Below are positions 8,991 through 20,105 of a stretch of DNA of 64,000 nt, in pieces. Position 1 is the first letter of the stretch; every line of letters starts with the position of its first letter. The translations under genes were made by a program, and so were the position numbers. Location: NCBI GenBank assembly GCA_902702965.1, contig CACRXP010000226.1, positions 803,041-867,040 of the forward strand. The letters are read 5' to 3'. The notes beneath the pieces were generated by a model. The model was not told where the DNA came from. It saw only the letters and a list, made by a program, of their open reading frames with translations, and did not search any database. The DNA is from Spirometra erinaceieuropaei (lineage: Eukaryota > Platyhelminthes > Cestoda > Diphyllobothriidea > Diphyllobothriidae).

Positions 8991-10146
8991 TCATGGCAGG
9001 TTATGAAGCGTCCGAGACCAAACCCCACGTTTAAGTGTCGAATAAAACACGACCTACTTAAACACGTATAGTAGGTATTCTTTGTACGCCGTAGATTCTT
9101 GGGGGCCTTCATCAGATCGTTATCCTAGTTCGCATTGCCAGTCGCTTTGAGACAACCCGCATGCGGTGTAAACCCAGAGATCTGAGCCAAAACGAGAATT
9201 AAACCAAGACAGGTGCAGGACCCTTCGGCGAGGCTGAGAACTTTCCAGCTCAGCCGACAAAACATGGGCTCCTAGTTCAAATGACAGAACAACGGACCCA
9301 GTGTCCTCACGTATTCTCATTATGAGAGCAGTATTGCTCAGATGGCTGCCCTTGGCCCACCTACTGAGAGAGTACGCAAAGGAAACTTTACACAATTTTT
9401 CGCTTGGTATTTTGCTGACCGAAAGGAACAGCGACAATCAGCAGGAAAAAGCAGACAAGAGAGACGCAAGAAGGCTGTTTGAGTAGTTCTCTAGATTTCA
9501 ATGCATCAAGCCTGTCCCTTTCGACGTTAGCAGAAAGATGAAAATTTCGCATTAAAAATATGCTTTCGTGCTTGCTCTGCCTAGGTCAATCGCCCTAAAC
9601 CCATGCTAATAATAGTCTGTGGGAATGCAACAGCGTCCGAAGGGCAAAAGGAGTCAATGTCGCGCATCCACAAAAGATCCTCGGACAGAGATGTGTTGTG
9701 TCCGTCTAAAACGGACCAGAAATAGAAAGGACGGAATGCAACAAAAGAACGGGAAACTGCGAGAGTGGAGGACGAAGACGATCTGGCAGAGGAAGAGCAA
9801 AAGGTGCATGATGAACACGTCATAGCCTCAGCTAAGCTCAGGCGCACTTCCTAATGGTTTTTCTAACGCAGTACGATTTCCGTCACCCATACATAGCTCA
9901 ACAGACCTGATAAGGGCTGAAACACAGTCACGTCACGCATGCTGTGGGAGAGTTGGTCACTTCGGTACACGATTTGTAAAAACATTAAGCAGTTCGATTT
10001 TGTAATGCAATTCACAGATCCTCATTCCAATGTGGTTACGTGGCTTTCAAACTAACGCCTGTGCACGTTCTTCGAGGACACTCCTACACGAAACAGGTGA
10101 TATGATTCACAGTCGACATCAAAAAAACATGGGAATGGTCAAGTAT
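8991..10146. other. No assigned gene; one acidic frame at 9742-9856
   Basis: On the plus strand 9742-9856 encodes a charged peptide (RNATKERETARVEDEDDLAE, then EEQKVHDEHV...KLRRTS and a TAA). It could be the tail of an exon, but no splice signal decides this. Nothing else is recognised. Confidence 0.25.
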
Positions 10147-10845
10147 GCATTGGTAGCTGTGCTATCTCCTGAAACGTGTTTTTGATTCGAAATGATGGTT
10201 TAAGTGGGGTTATAATGTAAATGATCGTACAGCAGAGACCCAAGGTATTTCAGAATGCCCGCTTCTTTCGGGTCTGCAAAAACTACACTCTGTAAAGAGT
10301 GAGTACTCAAATATCATAATTTTTTATGGAAGACATGCGCACAAATATCCGTTGCTTTATTGATTTGGTGACAAATTAAGTCTCCTTCAAATTTTATACT
10401 TGAGGGAAAATTATGATTCGGTTTTAAGAGACTTTTTCAATTCCCGACTACTTTGAACCCGATCTGCTATTACACGTGAGATCAAGGCTTAACAACTACA
10501 AGCGAAATACTTTCTGTGTGGGGGAAGTCATATATTTCTATCGACTATTAAGAAGATACCATATCGGATTCAGAATATTTGGCAGCGGATTTGAACCATG
10601 CTGTAGGACTAGCAAATGGACAAATAGGATGTTTTATGACTGGACATTTCACGATCTTAAAGACGTCATAATTGGAAACTTTTTAAAAACCGGCAGATAC
10701 TTTTTCTTCATATATAAAATTTAATGACACAATTTGCCAGCAAATGAGTAGAAGAACGGAGATCTATGTGCGTGTCTTCTATAAAATATAACCGAACTTA
10801 TAAGGGCATCGAAGATCAATGAGGAAAATCCGCACTACTTACCAT
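10147..10845. mobile_element. Foldback TIR element, copy 2 (right end truncated)
   Basis: The left end (TAGCTGTGCTATCTC, then CGTGTTTTTGATTCGAAATG and AAGTGGGGTTATAATG) matches copies 1, 3 and 4. The interior (GAGGGAAAATTATGATTCGGTTTTAAGAGAC, AATTCCCGACTACTTTG) aligns with 57.83-57.88 kb and 6.12-6.2 kb. The right arm (GGCATCGAAGATCAATGAGG) is cut near 10845, so the outer right TIR is lost. Confidence 0.6.
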
Positions 10846-10956
10846 ATGCGATCGTAAATTTCGTAATAGTTTGCCGCTACTCTTTGAGAATATTTGTATT
10901 GAAACCGACGCCTCTAATTCCTCGGAATACCGCGGCAACAATACAATAATAATTTC

Positions 10957-11900
10957 TTGGAAAAAGTTTTCAAATATCTTGCAATAAAAAATAATAAGGC
11001 AATTATTGGGTTCAGTCTAAATGGCCTCCCGCCCACGGACGTCGCTGCCAGGTTGGTAATGACCAGTGAAAAAACAAAAAAAGTCCGAACCCCTCGTCTT
11101 ATAAGCGCTGTAAGGATCGTATTCGTTGCAGTCCAGTCCAAGGCATGAGGCAGATGACGTTGGATCTTGAAGTGACCGAGCACATGGTCAGGAATGCTGT
11201 GAAAAAGGACATGGAGGCTAAGTCAAGGGCTAGGACCAAGAAGCATTTCGTTACTGCGGCTGTGAATGAGAAAAGACTGGAAAGAAGATAATCTTAAGCT
11301 TCCTTAAGAGCCGTATACGGTGCTCTACCCCGACTAAAAACTATTCACGGTCGATTTGGTGTCCAACAGTCGAACAGATCACTACAAAAGTCTTCTGAAG
11401 GTCGAGGTACCCAAGAAAGTTAAGTAAGTGCTTCAGACCTGCATTTGTAATGGTCTTTGGCCTGACTGCCTCAGACGGCAAAGTTATGCCCCCCCCGCCC
11501 CCCCTGTGTTCATCAAACCCGGGGTCAAAGTGAACACAGGCGAGTACCTGGATGTTTTTCACGTCAAGCATTGGATAGATTCCGACTACACTCCAGACGA
11601 CAGCGTGTTCTTCCAGTAAGATTGTGCGCCTCCACATACGTCACGAAGACACACAAAAGTGGCTGGAAGACCACATGCCCAAGGATATGTGGCCACCGTC
11701 CTCACCAGAACATTTGGGCTCATGCTGAGGAGAAGGCCTGCAACAAGCCTCACAGCAGCATTGAGACCCTGAAGGTCTCCATTGCTAAAGAGTGGAACAA
11801 GATATTACCATCCGGAACACGTGCGCCAAGTTCAGACCGAGAATCGAAGAAGTCATTTCTAACAACGGCTCTCATATTGATTAGTTCCTTCATAATATGA
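10957..11900 (+). pseudogene. Tc1/mariner-type DDE transposase, decayed
   Basis: Plus-strand segments in three frames fit a Tc1/mariner transposase in order. They are an N-terminal piece (PPTDVAARLVMTSEKTKKVR, TPRLISAVR), a second helix-turn-helix-like piece (MTLDLEVTEHMVRNAVKKDM, near 11157-11216), and SDGKVMPP with KVNTGEYLDVFHVKHWIDSD. These are followed by a segment with WLEDHMPKDMWPPSSPEHLG and EEKACNKPHSSIETLKVSIAKEW. The WPPSSP-type motif just before the third catalytic residue and the EKAC..H.SIE.LK..I..EW end are typical. Several frameshifts and a stop right after FFQ at 11619 show it is dead. It starts about 110 bp after foldback copy 2. Confidence 0.7.
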
Positions 11901-13609
11901 ATCTTGAGTCCTATGTGAAGAACATTTGTCCTCCCAGTTACTTACTCTTGATCTGGCTCAGGTTGTAGTTCGGATCACTAAAATTACGACATTTACGGTC
12001 GCACACGGTAGGTAGTCATTTCTTGCAGAACGTGGTCATTGCAGGCGGTTGAAAAGAAGCTCGTTTAAAGGCCGGCATCTTGACGCCAGAGGGACATCTT
12101 GGAAGTGTGCTGCACGAAGGCTCAACTTAAGCAACCTCTTCGATATAGGGTACGCTGAAGCTCGCAAAAGACTGGCTGAAAGCCTTACAACTGACTTAAA
12201 TACAAGCACGGCACAGCGAAGCATTTGGATTTTCTATTGAAACCCTAGCAAGCATTGCAACGAGCCCATTCGGAAAACATTGTTACTGAAACAGCACTAA
12301 CGTTCCGATTGATAAAAAAAGTCAGTCAACATTGCTATCGGGCAGGAAATCGAGTACGCTTCTGGTTTTGCCATACATCGCAATTTGTCATGCGTGTAAG
12401 AAAGATCAGGCACGGTGAGCAGGCAAAGTGCGACTACAAAAAGGACATTTATCCTATTGCACAACGCCACTTCAGAGGGCGCCCCGAGGACTGACTGGTC
12501 TGAGATTACGAAAAAGTACCCATGTCAGCTCAGTTAGCCCGGTGGGTTGCCAGTCAACTCCGCAGCGACGAATGCTCACACTCCTCGACCACATATGTAA
12601 CTGTAAAATGAGGGTGGGGGTGGTGGCGTTGGAGCCATGTGTTGCCAGTCCGTCGCTCAGAGGTGATAGAACACATGGCGGACTAGTTAACACCCTATTG
12701 ACAAGGCGACGTAAAGTTTGAGGACTATTGCAGTGCAGGTCTTTGCTAGAATTAAATTCAAATGGTTTCATGCGTGTGAGAAGCAGGGATGGCACGTCGA
12801 TCAGATATTCGCACGAGTGCATGCAACAAGTCCGTCAGTTATCAGCGGCAAATAGCCGGTCCGCTTTGCCGACTTCACTGCAGCGTCCTGTTCCACACAT
12901 TGTGCGTCAACATGGCATACAAAGGAATGGGGCAGTTTGCCAGCACAAGTAGTTGCTGTGCTTAACACCAAATATCGCTCTACTCTACAGTTAAAGCCCA
13001 TTTCTACAACAACCCCTTATAGGCACGGGGACTGACGTAAGTGGCATCTAATTTAACGGTGCCGGCGACGGTCGGTTTCGAGGGGTGTCAGATTTTGGCT
13101 GGGAGCGACCTTAGCGAAGCTGACCAAGCTACCATGGTCGACAGGAGGGGGCTAAGACAAGACACTATAAAACTGCACCACCTGCGAATGGCGGACGCCA
13201 ACTGGAGGACGCAGACAGTTCAGAATACCTTCGGTCACAAAGGCCCCACCGTCTCACTGTCGCAGAAACCTCAAAGACCCGCATGTACCAAACGATCGTC
13301 CACTGAGTAGCGCCGGGTAGTTATGGACGCTAGGTTGTGCGTTTCGGGGGTTGGAGGCCACGGTTGCCTAAGAAGGATCCGTCGAGTGGAGTGTAATGAA
13401 TCCCTCTGCGAGACAGCTGCACACAAAGCCAAGACGCCAACAGGATATCTCAGGCCATTCAGGAAAGACGGTTGAGGTGATATTACCGCGTTCTCAGACT
13501 TCCCCACCTCCCTCTAGGAGTTTAGTGCCGTGTCAGTGAAGGCGACGGAGAGAAGGTCAGTACAAAACCTGGATCGGGATAATTCGTCATGGGGCGGGGG
13601 CTGGTCGTC
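11901..13609. other. No gene recognised
   Basis: Only short overlapping frames. A small inverted repeat CCATGTGTT...AACACATGG lies at 12635-12678. A faint R3-like stretch (GTTGCCAGTCAACTCCGC, 12546-12563) resembles 63.13 kb. Nothing else supportable. Confidence 0.3.
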
Positions 13610-14025
13610 TAGTGGAACTCGTCAGATTCTGGCAGGCGTTATCGAGAATGTACACCCATAACAAATGCCAGCATTTGGGGTGCGGTGGCAGGTCCAGTTG
13701 TCGGCTCACGTCGCGCCAGTTGGGATCTTTGCCGCCCCCCCCCCCTATTGTTGTTGTTGGTTGTAATCCTGGTCAGTTTACGTTGTGGACCAGGAGGTGC
13801 GGTGGTACGCCCAGGAGCGGTTCCGGTCGTGCCAGCCACCTAACCCTCTCCCGCCTCCGGTCTTCTTGACGCCAGGCCCAGGAAGGCAAAGGAGGAAGGA
13901 GTGTGGTAGATGTTACGTAAGTCCACTCTCACTACAAACTAATTCACGCGCGAGTCACCGTGCCTACTTTCACCCTGCTGTGGAGCACACGGTGGACATC
14001 GTCGGTTACGACGGTCGAACTGTCG
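13610..14025 (+). repeat. R3 dispersed repeat, copy
   Basis: Shares an ordered block with 63.36-63.79 kb. The block holds CATAACAAATGCCA, GGGGTGCGGTGGCAG, C-run plus TTGTTGTTGTTG, CCTCCGGTCTTCTTGACG, GGAGTGTGGTAGATG, GCACACGGTGGACATCGTCG and the terminal inverted motif CGACGGTCGAACTGTCG at 14003-14020. Long GC-rich frames on both strands are by-products. Confidence 0.7.
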
Positions 14026-14050
14026 GGTGGAACTCACTAGATCGCCTGCT

Positions 14051-15152
14051 GCAGATAGTCGCGCGAGGAGAGAAATAATCGGCAAAATCGTCAAGACCGG
14101 CTGGATGCGGCGCGACCACAGTCGTACAAAGTACAAGTAAACAATTGCGTCAAGGCGCGGTATAAGGTGGCAGGTCTAATTTGGAAAAGAAGACCCGGTG
14201 AACAGTAGTCAATTCCAGCACGTATATTAACCAGCATCATACTATGCAAGGAATGACCACTTTAAGGCAGGCAGGCACGCACACACACAAATTCTTCAAG
14301 TTTAGCCATCAAAACCCATCGGGCGAAAAAAGGATAATATCAAAAAATGAAGGATGTGAGGCCGCTCCACAAAATCAGGAGTATCCAAATTCACAAAAAT
14401 AAACTTACCAATGCAAAATAGAGTCTTTAAAAAACGTCAAAAATAAAAATAAAAAAAGACATCACAATCTTGGCGTTTCCAACTCACTCAAATTGATTAA
14501 AGAGAGTAACTAGAAAAAGGCAATACTTCTAGCCCGTGGTGTAAAGGCAAGGTAAAAGGGGGGATGTCGTGATCGGCAGTAAATGCAGAAAGACGCAGAG
14601 AACGTCGTATGATCGAGCTCAAAGTGATGAGTGAGACAGAGAGAGAGAGACACTGAGTCAAAGTAATCACCTCTAGCAGCGGCAACAGCAGCCCACGAAA
14701 TGTAAGATTGCATTAAGGGCAAATGCTTTGAGCATAATAGTCGTAATGTAGCGTTAGAAAGAAGCTGCACTTGGATGGAACGCCCCGCCTGGAGAGTAGG
14801 CGTACACGTGAACTCGAGGAATTTTACAACACTAGGCAGTATTCGCAGCACTATGTTTATGTATATACAAACACACACACATATGTGCAATATAAATAGC
14901 AAGCAAAACGTACATTTACGGGGGAAGGAGGGTGGATGGGACGGCGAGCAAAGTAACGTGGAGGGGGGTGAGGGGTGCTGGCTCACGCAGACAGGGCACT
15001 TCCACGTGGTGCTGATGCACATTTAGATAGGCACACGTCCAATAGGGGGGGGGGGCAGGAATCAATGGCTCCAAGAGCCTGGTTCGTGCTTTATGGGAAG
15101 GGAGGGCTGGGAGCAAGGGCGCGTGTGGTAAAACATTTAGACAGACGAAGAC
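14051..15152. other. 3' flank of the minus-strand gene; microsatellites
   Basis: Holds short (CA)n at 14278-14288, an A-rich stretch 14330-14460, (GA)n at 14639-14650 and (AC)n at 14871-14884. No clear minus-strand AATAAA was seen here, so the 3' end of the gene ending at 15153 is not defined. Confidence 0.4.
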
Positions 15153-15880
15153 CTACGTCCGATGACGCAGAATACGCGGATCGCGGCAATACGGAGAGGG
15201 GGACGGTAGCTCATTGATCGGAGGTCGAACAGTGACCAGCGATGGTGACGTGGTGGCGGGGGGCATCTCGGTGACTGGGCCAGTGGGCTCAGGAGCAATG
15301 TCACTTGAGGAAACTGATACGGGTGGTTGGGATACTGACGGTGGAGATGGGGAAGGGGAGAGAGGAAGGGTGGAAGCCTCTGGGGATGCCGAAATTTTAC
15401 TTACATCGACCTGACTTGGGCTCATTTTCGTCAGCAGGTGAGGGGACGTTGACTCATTTGCCGCCGCCGGCGTCGTCTGCTGCTCTTCCTCCTCCTCCGC
15501 CTCTTGTTTCATCTCTTGGCAGGCACGCGGAGGATCGGGGGCATCATTCAGGCTTCCCCCAGAGGGAGGAATTGGCGACTGGGTATTGGGTAGGACAGGG
15601 CTGCGGAGCGGAGACTGCAGTTTGGTCTCCTCCTCCTCCGCTGCAGCATCATCTGTTGTGGCGGAGGCGGTCTCTGTGACTAGATGGCTCAGGCACTCCG
15701 GCAGAGGCCAGTTGGCGCGGGAGAAGAGTTGAAGGCACTTGGCGGGCTCGATGGCTCCCAGGGCTGCCCCAAGGACCTCGATGGTAGTGCGAGCGAGACC
15801 CAGTTGCTGTTGAAGAACCACCAGGGTGCTGGTAAAAACTTCCGTCTCGGCCTCGGATTCCTCCACCAGCGATTCCAGAT
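15153..15880 (-). CDS. Terminal exon of unknown coiled-coil/acidic protein gene
   Basis: The acceptor is a T/A-rich tract then CAG at 15883-15881 on the minus strand. The exon opens DLESLVEESEAETEVFTSTL, continues with a leucine-rich helical stretch (LQQQLGLARTTIEVLGAALG), Glu-rich runs (AAAEEEET, EAEEEEEQQ) and a long Ser/Pro tail, and stops with TAG at 15155-15153. Its first two bases complete the Asp codon left by the donor at 16198, and the frame is kept. I do not recognise the family. Low complexity of the tail warns against a functional guess. The long open frame plus matching splice phases argue for a real gene. Confidence 0.6.
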
Positions 15881-16197
15881 CTGCATGTGATATTAAAAAA
15901 AGAGGTAGAAGAGAGGGTATTCCTTATTGCTTATGCAATTCTGCAAAAAATCAAGAGAGGGTCTCAAAAGCATACCACCACCGGCAACTGCTAAGAATAC
16001 ACCTACCTTACTTGTCTTCGCAGTGGCGAATGTTATAATGACTACGTCAAGAGTAAGAACTCTAGGTAGCGGATAGGATACATTTTACTGTTCAGTGCTG
16101 GAACGAGCACGATAAAAACTAGCCTGCGAAAGTCACCGCTTCATCAATTCACGGTTTCTAGCAGACCAAAGGTGCGTGTGTGTGTGAACAATTGTAC

Positions 16198-16286
16198 CTC
16201 GCAAGTGCTTAGAGAGAGCGGCAATGACGTTATCTACATCCAAGTAGGCTGTCAACTGGCGGAATAACGTAGTCCTCCTTTCAGGA
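16198..16286 (-). CDS. Candidate internal exon of the same gene
   Basis: 89 nt between an acceptor (CTCTCAG|T, AG at 16288-16287) and a donor (CGAG|GTACAA, GT at 16197-16196). It encodes PERRTTLFRQLTAYLDVDNV and IAALSKHLR. The 317-bp intron to 15880 obeys GT-AG and phase 1 matches on both sides. Its entry phase (two bases needed from the preceding exon) fits the donor at 26416 but not that at 19951. Confidence 0.5.
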
Positions 16287-16489
16287 CTGAGAGCCAGATT
16301 GCAATAGCTTCTTATTAGTGTGGTCTTTATGGCAGTCGCGCTTAGTTGGGATCCGAGTCGCCCCACGTTTGTGTATAAGCCTGGTCCACAATGCGTTGAT
16401 TAGGCCTGTGCGACACGCAAGAACGGGTTGCAGAGTTTGTTCAGCCACTACATCTGATCCGAACTCCGGTCTTCCTTGTTCTATCATGA

Positions 16490-16620
16490 CACCCGACCCA
16501 GAAGAGTGCGTTAGACTCTGCGCAAGTTTACTACCACCACAAACCTACCCACGCGCCAGCCACTGTCCCCGCGTCCGTCCTGCTGTGGGTCACAACCGTT
16601 CGCGATGATCAAAATGTCAG
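16490..16620 (+). repeat. R3 repeat fragment
   Basis: GTGCGTTAGACTCTGCGCAAG, ACCACAAACCTACCCACGCG and CTGCTGTGGGTCACA follow the order of the R3 3' part at 13.9 and 63.67 kb. Confidence 0.5.
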
Positions 16621-16939
16621 GAGGGATCTCAAGCCAATCAGAAGTGGCCGTACCTACAGATTTATCAGTCCTCGAGAATGATTCCGTGATATATCCTAGT
16701 ATTGGCAGTTATAATATATCCACATACGAGCGTTGAATGTGTCTCTAGCAGCCACGAAACCCGCGCAACCACACAGGGCAGTGCCATTGCAGCAGATTCA
16801 GACAGGAGGAAACACATGCGCGGCACGCGACAGATTGCGACTTGTGGACAATCTTTTCATTCATCTCGCAGATGGAACTTATTCTGACCCTAAATTCTAA
16901 TAAGCGGGGCCCACCTTCCTCCTGACACCGACAGGAATT

Positions 16940-17182
16940 TTGGTGTTTCACTTCCCACCTCTCCCCACCCCTAAACCCGAGCTTGTGGAGGCGAAAGTAA
17001 TGGCCAAGTTTATTGGGGAATGCATTGAGAGAAACGAATATCCAAACCACTACTGGAGAGCGCTGAGGCGTAGCCGTACGGTCTTTACCACAGAAACCCT
17101 GAAAAGATACGCTGAGAATCAACTGGAAAGTACCCTCGTAAAGATAGAAGAACTGAAGCCACCTCGTCTTCTAAGTACTGCT
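16940..17182 (+). pseudogene. Possible PLE N-terminal coding fragment
   Basis: The plus frame encodes PKPELVEAKVMAKFIGECIE, then RNEYPNHYWRALRRSRTVFT and LKRYAENQLESTLVKIEEL. Its spacing of basic and aromatic residues resembles the N-terminal region of PLE proteins upstream of the RT. That is recollection, not a motif match, and it could equally be an unrelated exon. A hammerhead motif follows at 17262-17322. Confidence 0.3.
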
Positions 17183-17261
17183 ATGGGAATCTTCGCAACT
17201 CCAATACAGTATAATTATCTACTTGCCCATATCTTTTGATCCATCACTTCAATAGTCATAT

Positions 17262-17322
17262 AAATGTACAGGCCTGAAGAGGATTTATCGAAAGCAAACG
17301 TATGCTCGCCAAATCGTCATTT
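17262..17322 (+). ncRNA. Hammerhead ribozyme, long helix III (E)
   Basis: All core parts are in place: GGC then CTGAAGA (17274-17280), a helix II segment (17281-17289; GAT/ATC possible), GAAA (17290-17293), helix III AGCA/TGCT (17293-17296 with 17303-17306, loop 6 nt), C17 at 17307 and GCC (17308-17310) closing helix I. An outer helix I AAATG/CATTT (17262-17266 with 17318-17322) is separated by an internal loop, as in natural type I hammerheads. Helix II is very short, which may limit activity. Confidence 0.75.
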
Positions 17323-17349
17323 GGACTTCCAATGGGAATTTTCGCAACT

Positions 17350-18670
17350 GTAAGTGGCTATTATTTGTTCATAATGCAGACGGCAGAAGTGCCAATTTAT
17401 AAGCACAGAAAATTTTTATCTTAACAGTGACTCGAACAGTCCATCTTCTGAATTTTGGTACTTTAAACGCCACCTGGCTTGGCGTGGGACTGCGAGGGCT
17501 ACACGCAATTCAGCATTTCCGTCTCTGACTCGCAGGGCGAGCCCGAAGTGGCGTGGGCTACGGTTAAGTTGGTGGAAGCTTTCTGTGAGGCCTTATACCC
17601 ATGGTCTCTTTCTCATGAGAAAATAATTACCACGCATCATTTTCAGTCGGAATGACTCGGGATTATCGCAGGTTCATGGTGGGCAGAGGCAAGAAGGCAC
17701 GTCCCGGGTAAGTACACATTCCTACAACGAATGTGACGCGCATTTAAATTAACTCGGCTGGCGGGATGATGCGGCTCTGCAAACGGGGGGTCCTCTCTAA
17801 GGAAGACTTTACGAGGACTTGCGTGATACGCGACGATCGGGTTTTGTGCAAGGTCCGTCAGCAAGAAACACCCCCTTCCCCAGTTGTCTTGACCTAGGTT
17901 TATCTTCCAAGCACCAAAGGGCTGGGAAGAGTGAGATCGATGCGATCCAAGTCTCCCCCCCCCCACCATAATCTAAATCACCCGAAAGGCACCGCTGTTC
18001 TAGACAATGATGGTTCTCGTCGAGTGCGGCGAATGGACGATGATTTATTTATAGATCTTATATCCAACGTACGGCTCGGAAATTTGAAGCCTAGACTAAA
18101 TCACGTTTTGGGCAGACCCAGATGGACAGTGGCGCTGGTTAAAGGGCAGACATGCTGACTTCATGGAGTGAACGACGAGGGGAGTGTACAAACCACTTCG
18201 GCTGTCCTTCTTGGATGGCCCGAAGCAGGCTCACAATGTTGTTGCGGCGAGTCCGGACTTTCTCACCGGAGACGAAGACGACGACGTACTTCGCCTAAAG
18301 AATGATTCGCAGGCAAAAAGGGTTAAACTTCCGCTCATTTTTTGCGCACACAGTCCATTGTGTGCGTCCCAGAACGCGGTTTAGATGAGTTTCGTCCTAG
18401 TCACGCAGTTCATTAAACCACTCGAGGATGGCAATGGTAGTCTTTTGTGGTAACATCGGTGTGACATCTGCGGCAGCAGTTATTGTATTTTGTCCTGTCT
18501 CCCCCCTTGAAAAGAAGCACAAGGATGGCTTGGCCCCATTCATCAGGAAGGAGTTTAGTTCTCTACACTAGCCCATCAACCTCATGGAGACAAGGTGCTA
18601 GGACGTCAAAATGAGACTCGCTGACTTCAGCGGAGATGTCTCAGAAGACAAGTTGCGCAGCCTTTACATT
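17350..18670. other. No gene recognised
   Basis: Short frames without similarity. C-run at 17947-17956. Lies in the inferred intronic region between candidate exons. Confidence 0.35.
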
Positions 18671-19303
18671 TCATTCATGATCTGTTCCTGAGAAGTGGGC
18701 TAGACAACACAGCGTACGCTTGAAAGGGACAAAAGTCCACCGAAGGGAAGGGTAAGAGAAGATAGTGGGTCGGTCATCAAAGTTGAGGGAGAGCGCTAAG
18801 TGCACACGCCAGCGCTCGACCTTGTCCGAGTTATTAATAGTACAGTCACCACTCATAGCGCGATTAGTCACTCATAACAGAGGACTCATTTTACTGACTT
18901 AGTGAATAACTAGCTGAGTTTTCGAGCGCCACTGACGTTTGAGGTCTATTTTGCGGAGGTCACACATCAGTCCAATAGTTTCGCAGCCATCTATAGCCGA
19001 CTTTGCTGCAATTTTGCAGAGTTGGAGGCAATAATAATAATAATAGCTGAGGAGCCCAGTTCGTGCCGTCTCGGCAGACAACTCTAAGGTCATTGGATTG
19101 ATCTGGTCACTGCGGCGTTGTTGGGTGAGTTTGAGAATTTCCTCAACGGTCTCACCTTCGGTTCTGCCTGTTGCGAGGGTGGGCGCAACACCGTCTATCA
19201 GGAGGGTTGCGTGTGAGTAAAGCAGGTGGAACCTGATTTCCGGAGAGCTTGAGTTACATTTATGAACACTGCACATAATCAAACTTTTAGACACCAGCAC
19301 CAA
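18671..19303 (-). pseudogene. RTE-like LINE fragment (region before RT)
   Basis: The minus strand 18850-18700 encodes NRAMSGDCTINNSDKVERWR followed by VHLALSLNFDDRPT. This fits the D/N-S-x-KVERWREHF..LLNFD spacer that precedes the RT in RTE-type LINEs. The adjoining frame 19303-18899 (EGETVEEILKLTQQRRSDQI, then KIAAKSAIDG and LKRQWRSKTQLVIH) is coding-like but unassigned. No RT follows, so this is an isolated remnant. Confidence 0.4.
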
Positions 19304-19702
19304 ATACCCCCCTACATTTCATGCAGAGCATCAGATTAGGTGACTAGTCAGGCAGGGGCAAATCCAACAGGCAGTCAGATAGCCCCTGTTTGAGACGGGA
19401 CAGAGTGGCAAAGTGCGTTGAATTTCCACCGTATGGGAAGCAAGACCAAAAAGTTACAGGAATAAAATGGAGATTGAGGGGCTCCTGGTCCTCAACTTGT
19501 TCCTCAGTGGGGGTTCAGGCTGTGAAGCGGTAACAGAAGCAGGTGATGTTATGGTTCCACCTTTGAGCTACGGCATTTTATAGGGTGGTCGGGCGGTTAG
19601 GCTCGAATCCTCCGCAGATTGCTGGTGCCGCCACTACTGGTTGACTACTTATTCAACAGGTGTATGTCCTAAACATGATAAAACTCACGGATATCGGCTG
19701 GG

Positions 19703-19840
19703 GCCTCGTAGCCCAGGCTGTGTACAAGCCTTACACTTGTTGTCGTGGGTTCAAGTCCCAACAGGTCTTGAATAACTGGACCGGATGAGACATGAGTCTA
19801 TTTATTTCGCGACAGAAGGTTGTCCCAGTATCCGCAACCC
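19703..19840 (+). repeat. SINE2, tRNA-related copy
   Basis: Starts GGGGCCTCGTAGCCCAGGCT with an A-box-like segment and has a perfect-looking B box (GGTTCAAGTCC, 19749-19759). It is followed by TTGAATAACTGGACCGGATG. The first and last parts are shared with the minus-strand copy at 23505-23670. It does not fold as a complete tRNA, so I call it a SINE head. Confidence 0.55.
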
Positions 19841-19950
19841 GTATATGCTGAGTGTTCAGGCTCCGCCTTCTACGAGACTAAGCGATGACCAATGCTGAAT
19901 GCATGGAATAAAACAGCCGTGAGGGCAGTAAAATTAGAAGCGGCACGTAC

Positions 19951-20105
19951 TTTCGTTGGTGCTCTTGACTCGGGCGATGAAGTCCTGCCGCAGGGCAATG
20001 AGGCAGTTGAGTCTGGCCGGACGTCCACTTTCACGTTGGCGCGCGAGTTCCTCGTTCTCGGACTCCAGAACGCGAATCCGATTCATGATGCGCTTTCCGT
20101 TTTGA
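19951..20105 (-). CDS. Candidate coiled-coil exon of the minus-strand gene
   Basis: A strong acceptor (eight T's then ATCCACTTAG, AG at 20107-20106) opens a 155-nt exon. It encodes QNGKRIMNRIRVLESENEEL, ARQRESGRPARLNC and LIALRQDFIARVKSTNE, a clear heptad-type coiled coil. The donor is GAAA|GTACGT (GT at 19950-19949). The first base T completes the codon left open by the donor at 26416 (AG+T = Ser), joining two helical segments. It exits in phase 1, the same as the exon at 16198-16286, so those two cannot simply be consecutive. Confidence 0.6.

Noticed and set aside
9907..9929. CTGATAAGGGCTGAAACACAGTC as a hammerhead
   Set aside because: Only five bases lie between the core halves, so no helix II; G8 is A.
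15214..15679. Plus-strand proteins opposite the 15.2-15.9 kb exon
   Set aside because: Gly/Pro-rich shadow frames of the minus-strand coding exon; no splice or motif support.
19703..19775. Functional tRNA gene
   Set aside because: A and B boxes exist but acceptor and anticodon stems do not pair; the sequence recurs at 23.6 kb with extra shared 3' sequence, fitting a SINE.
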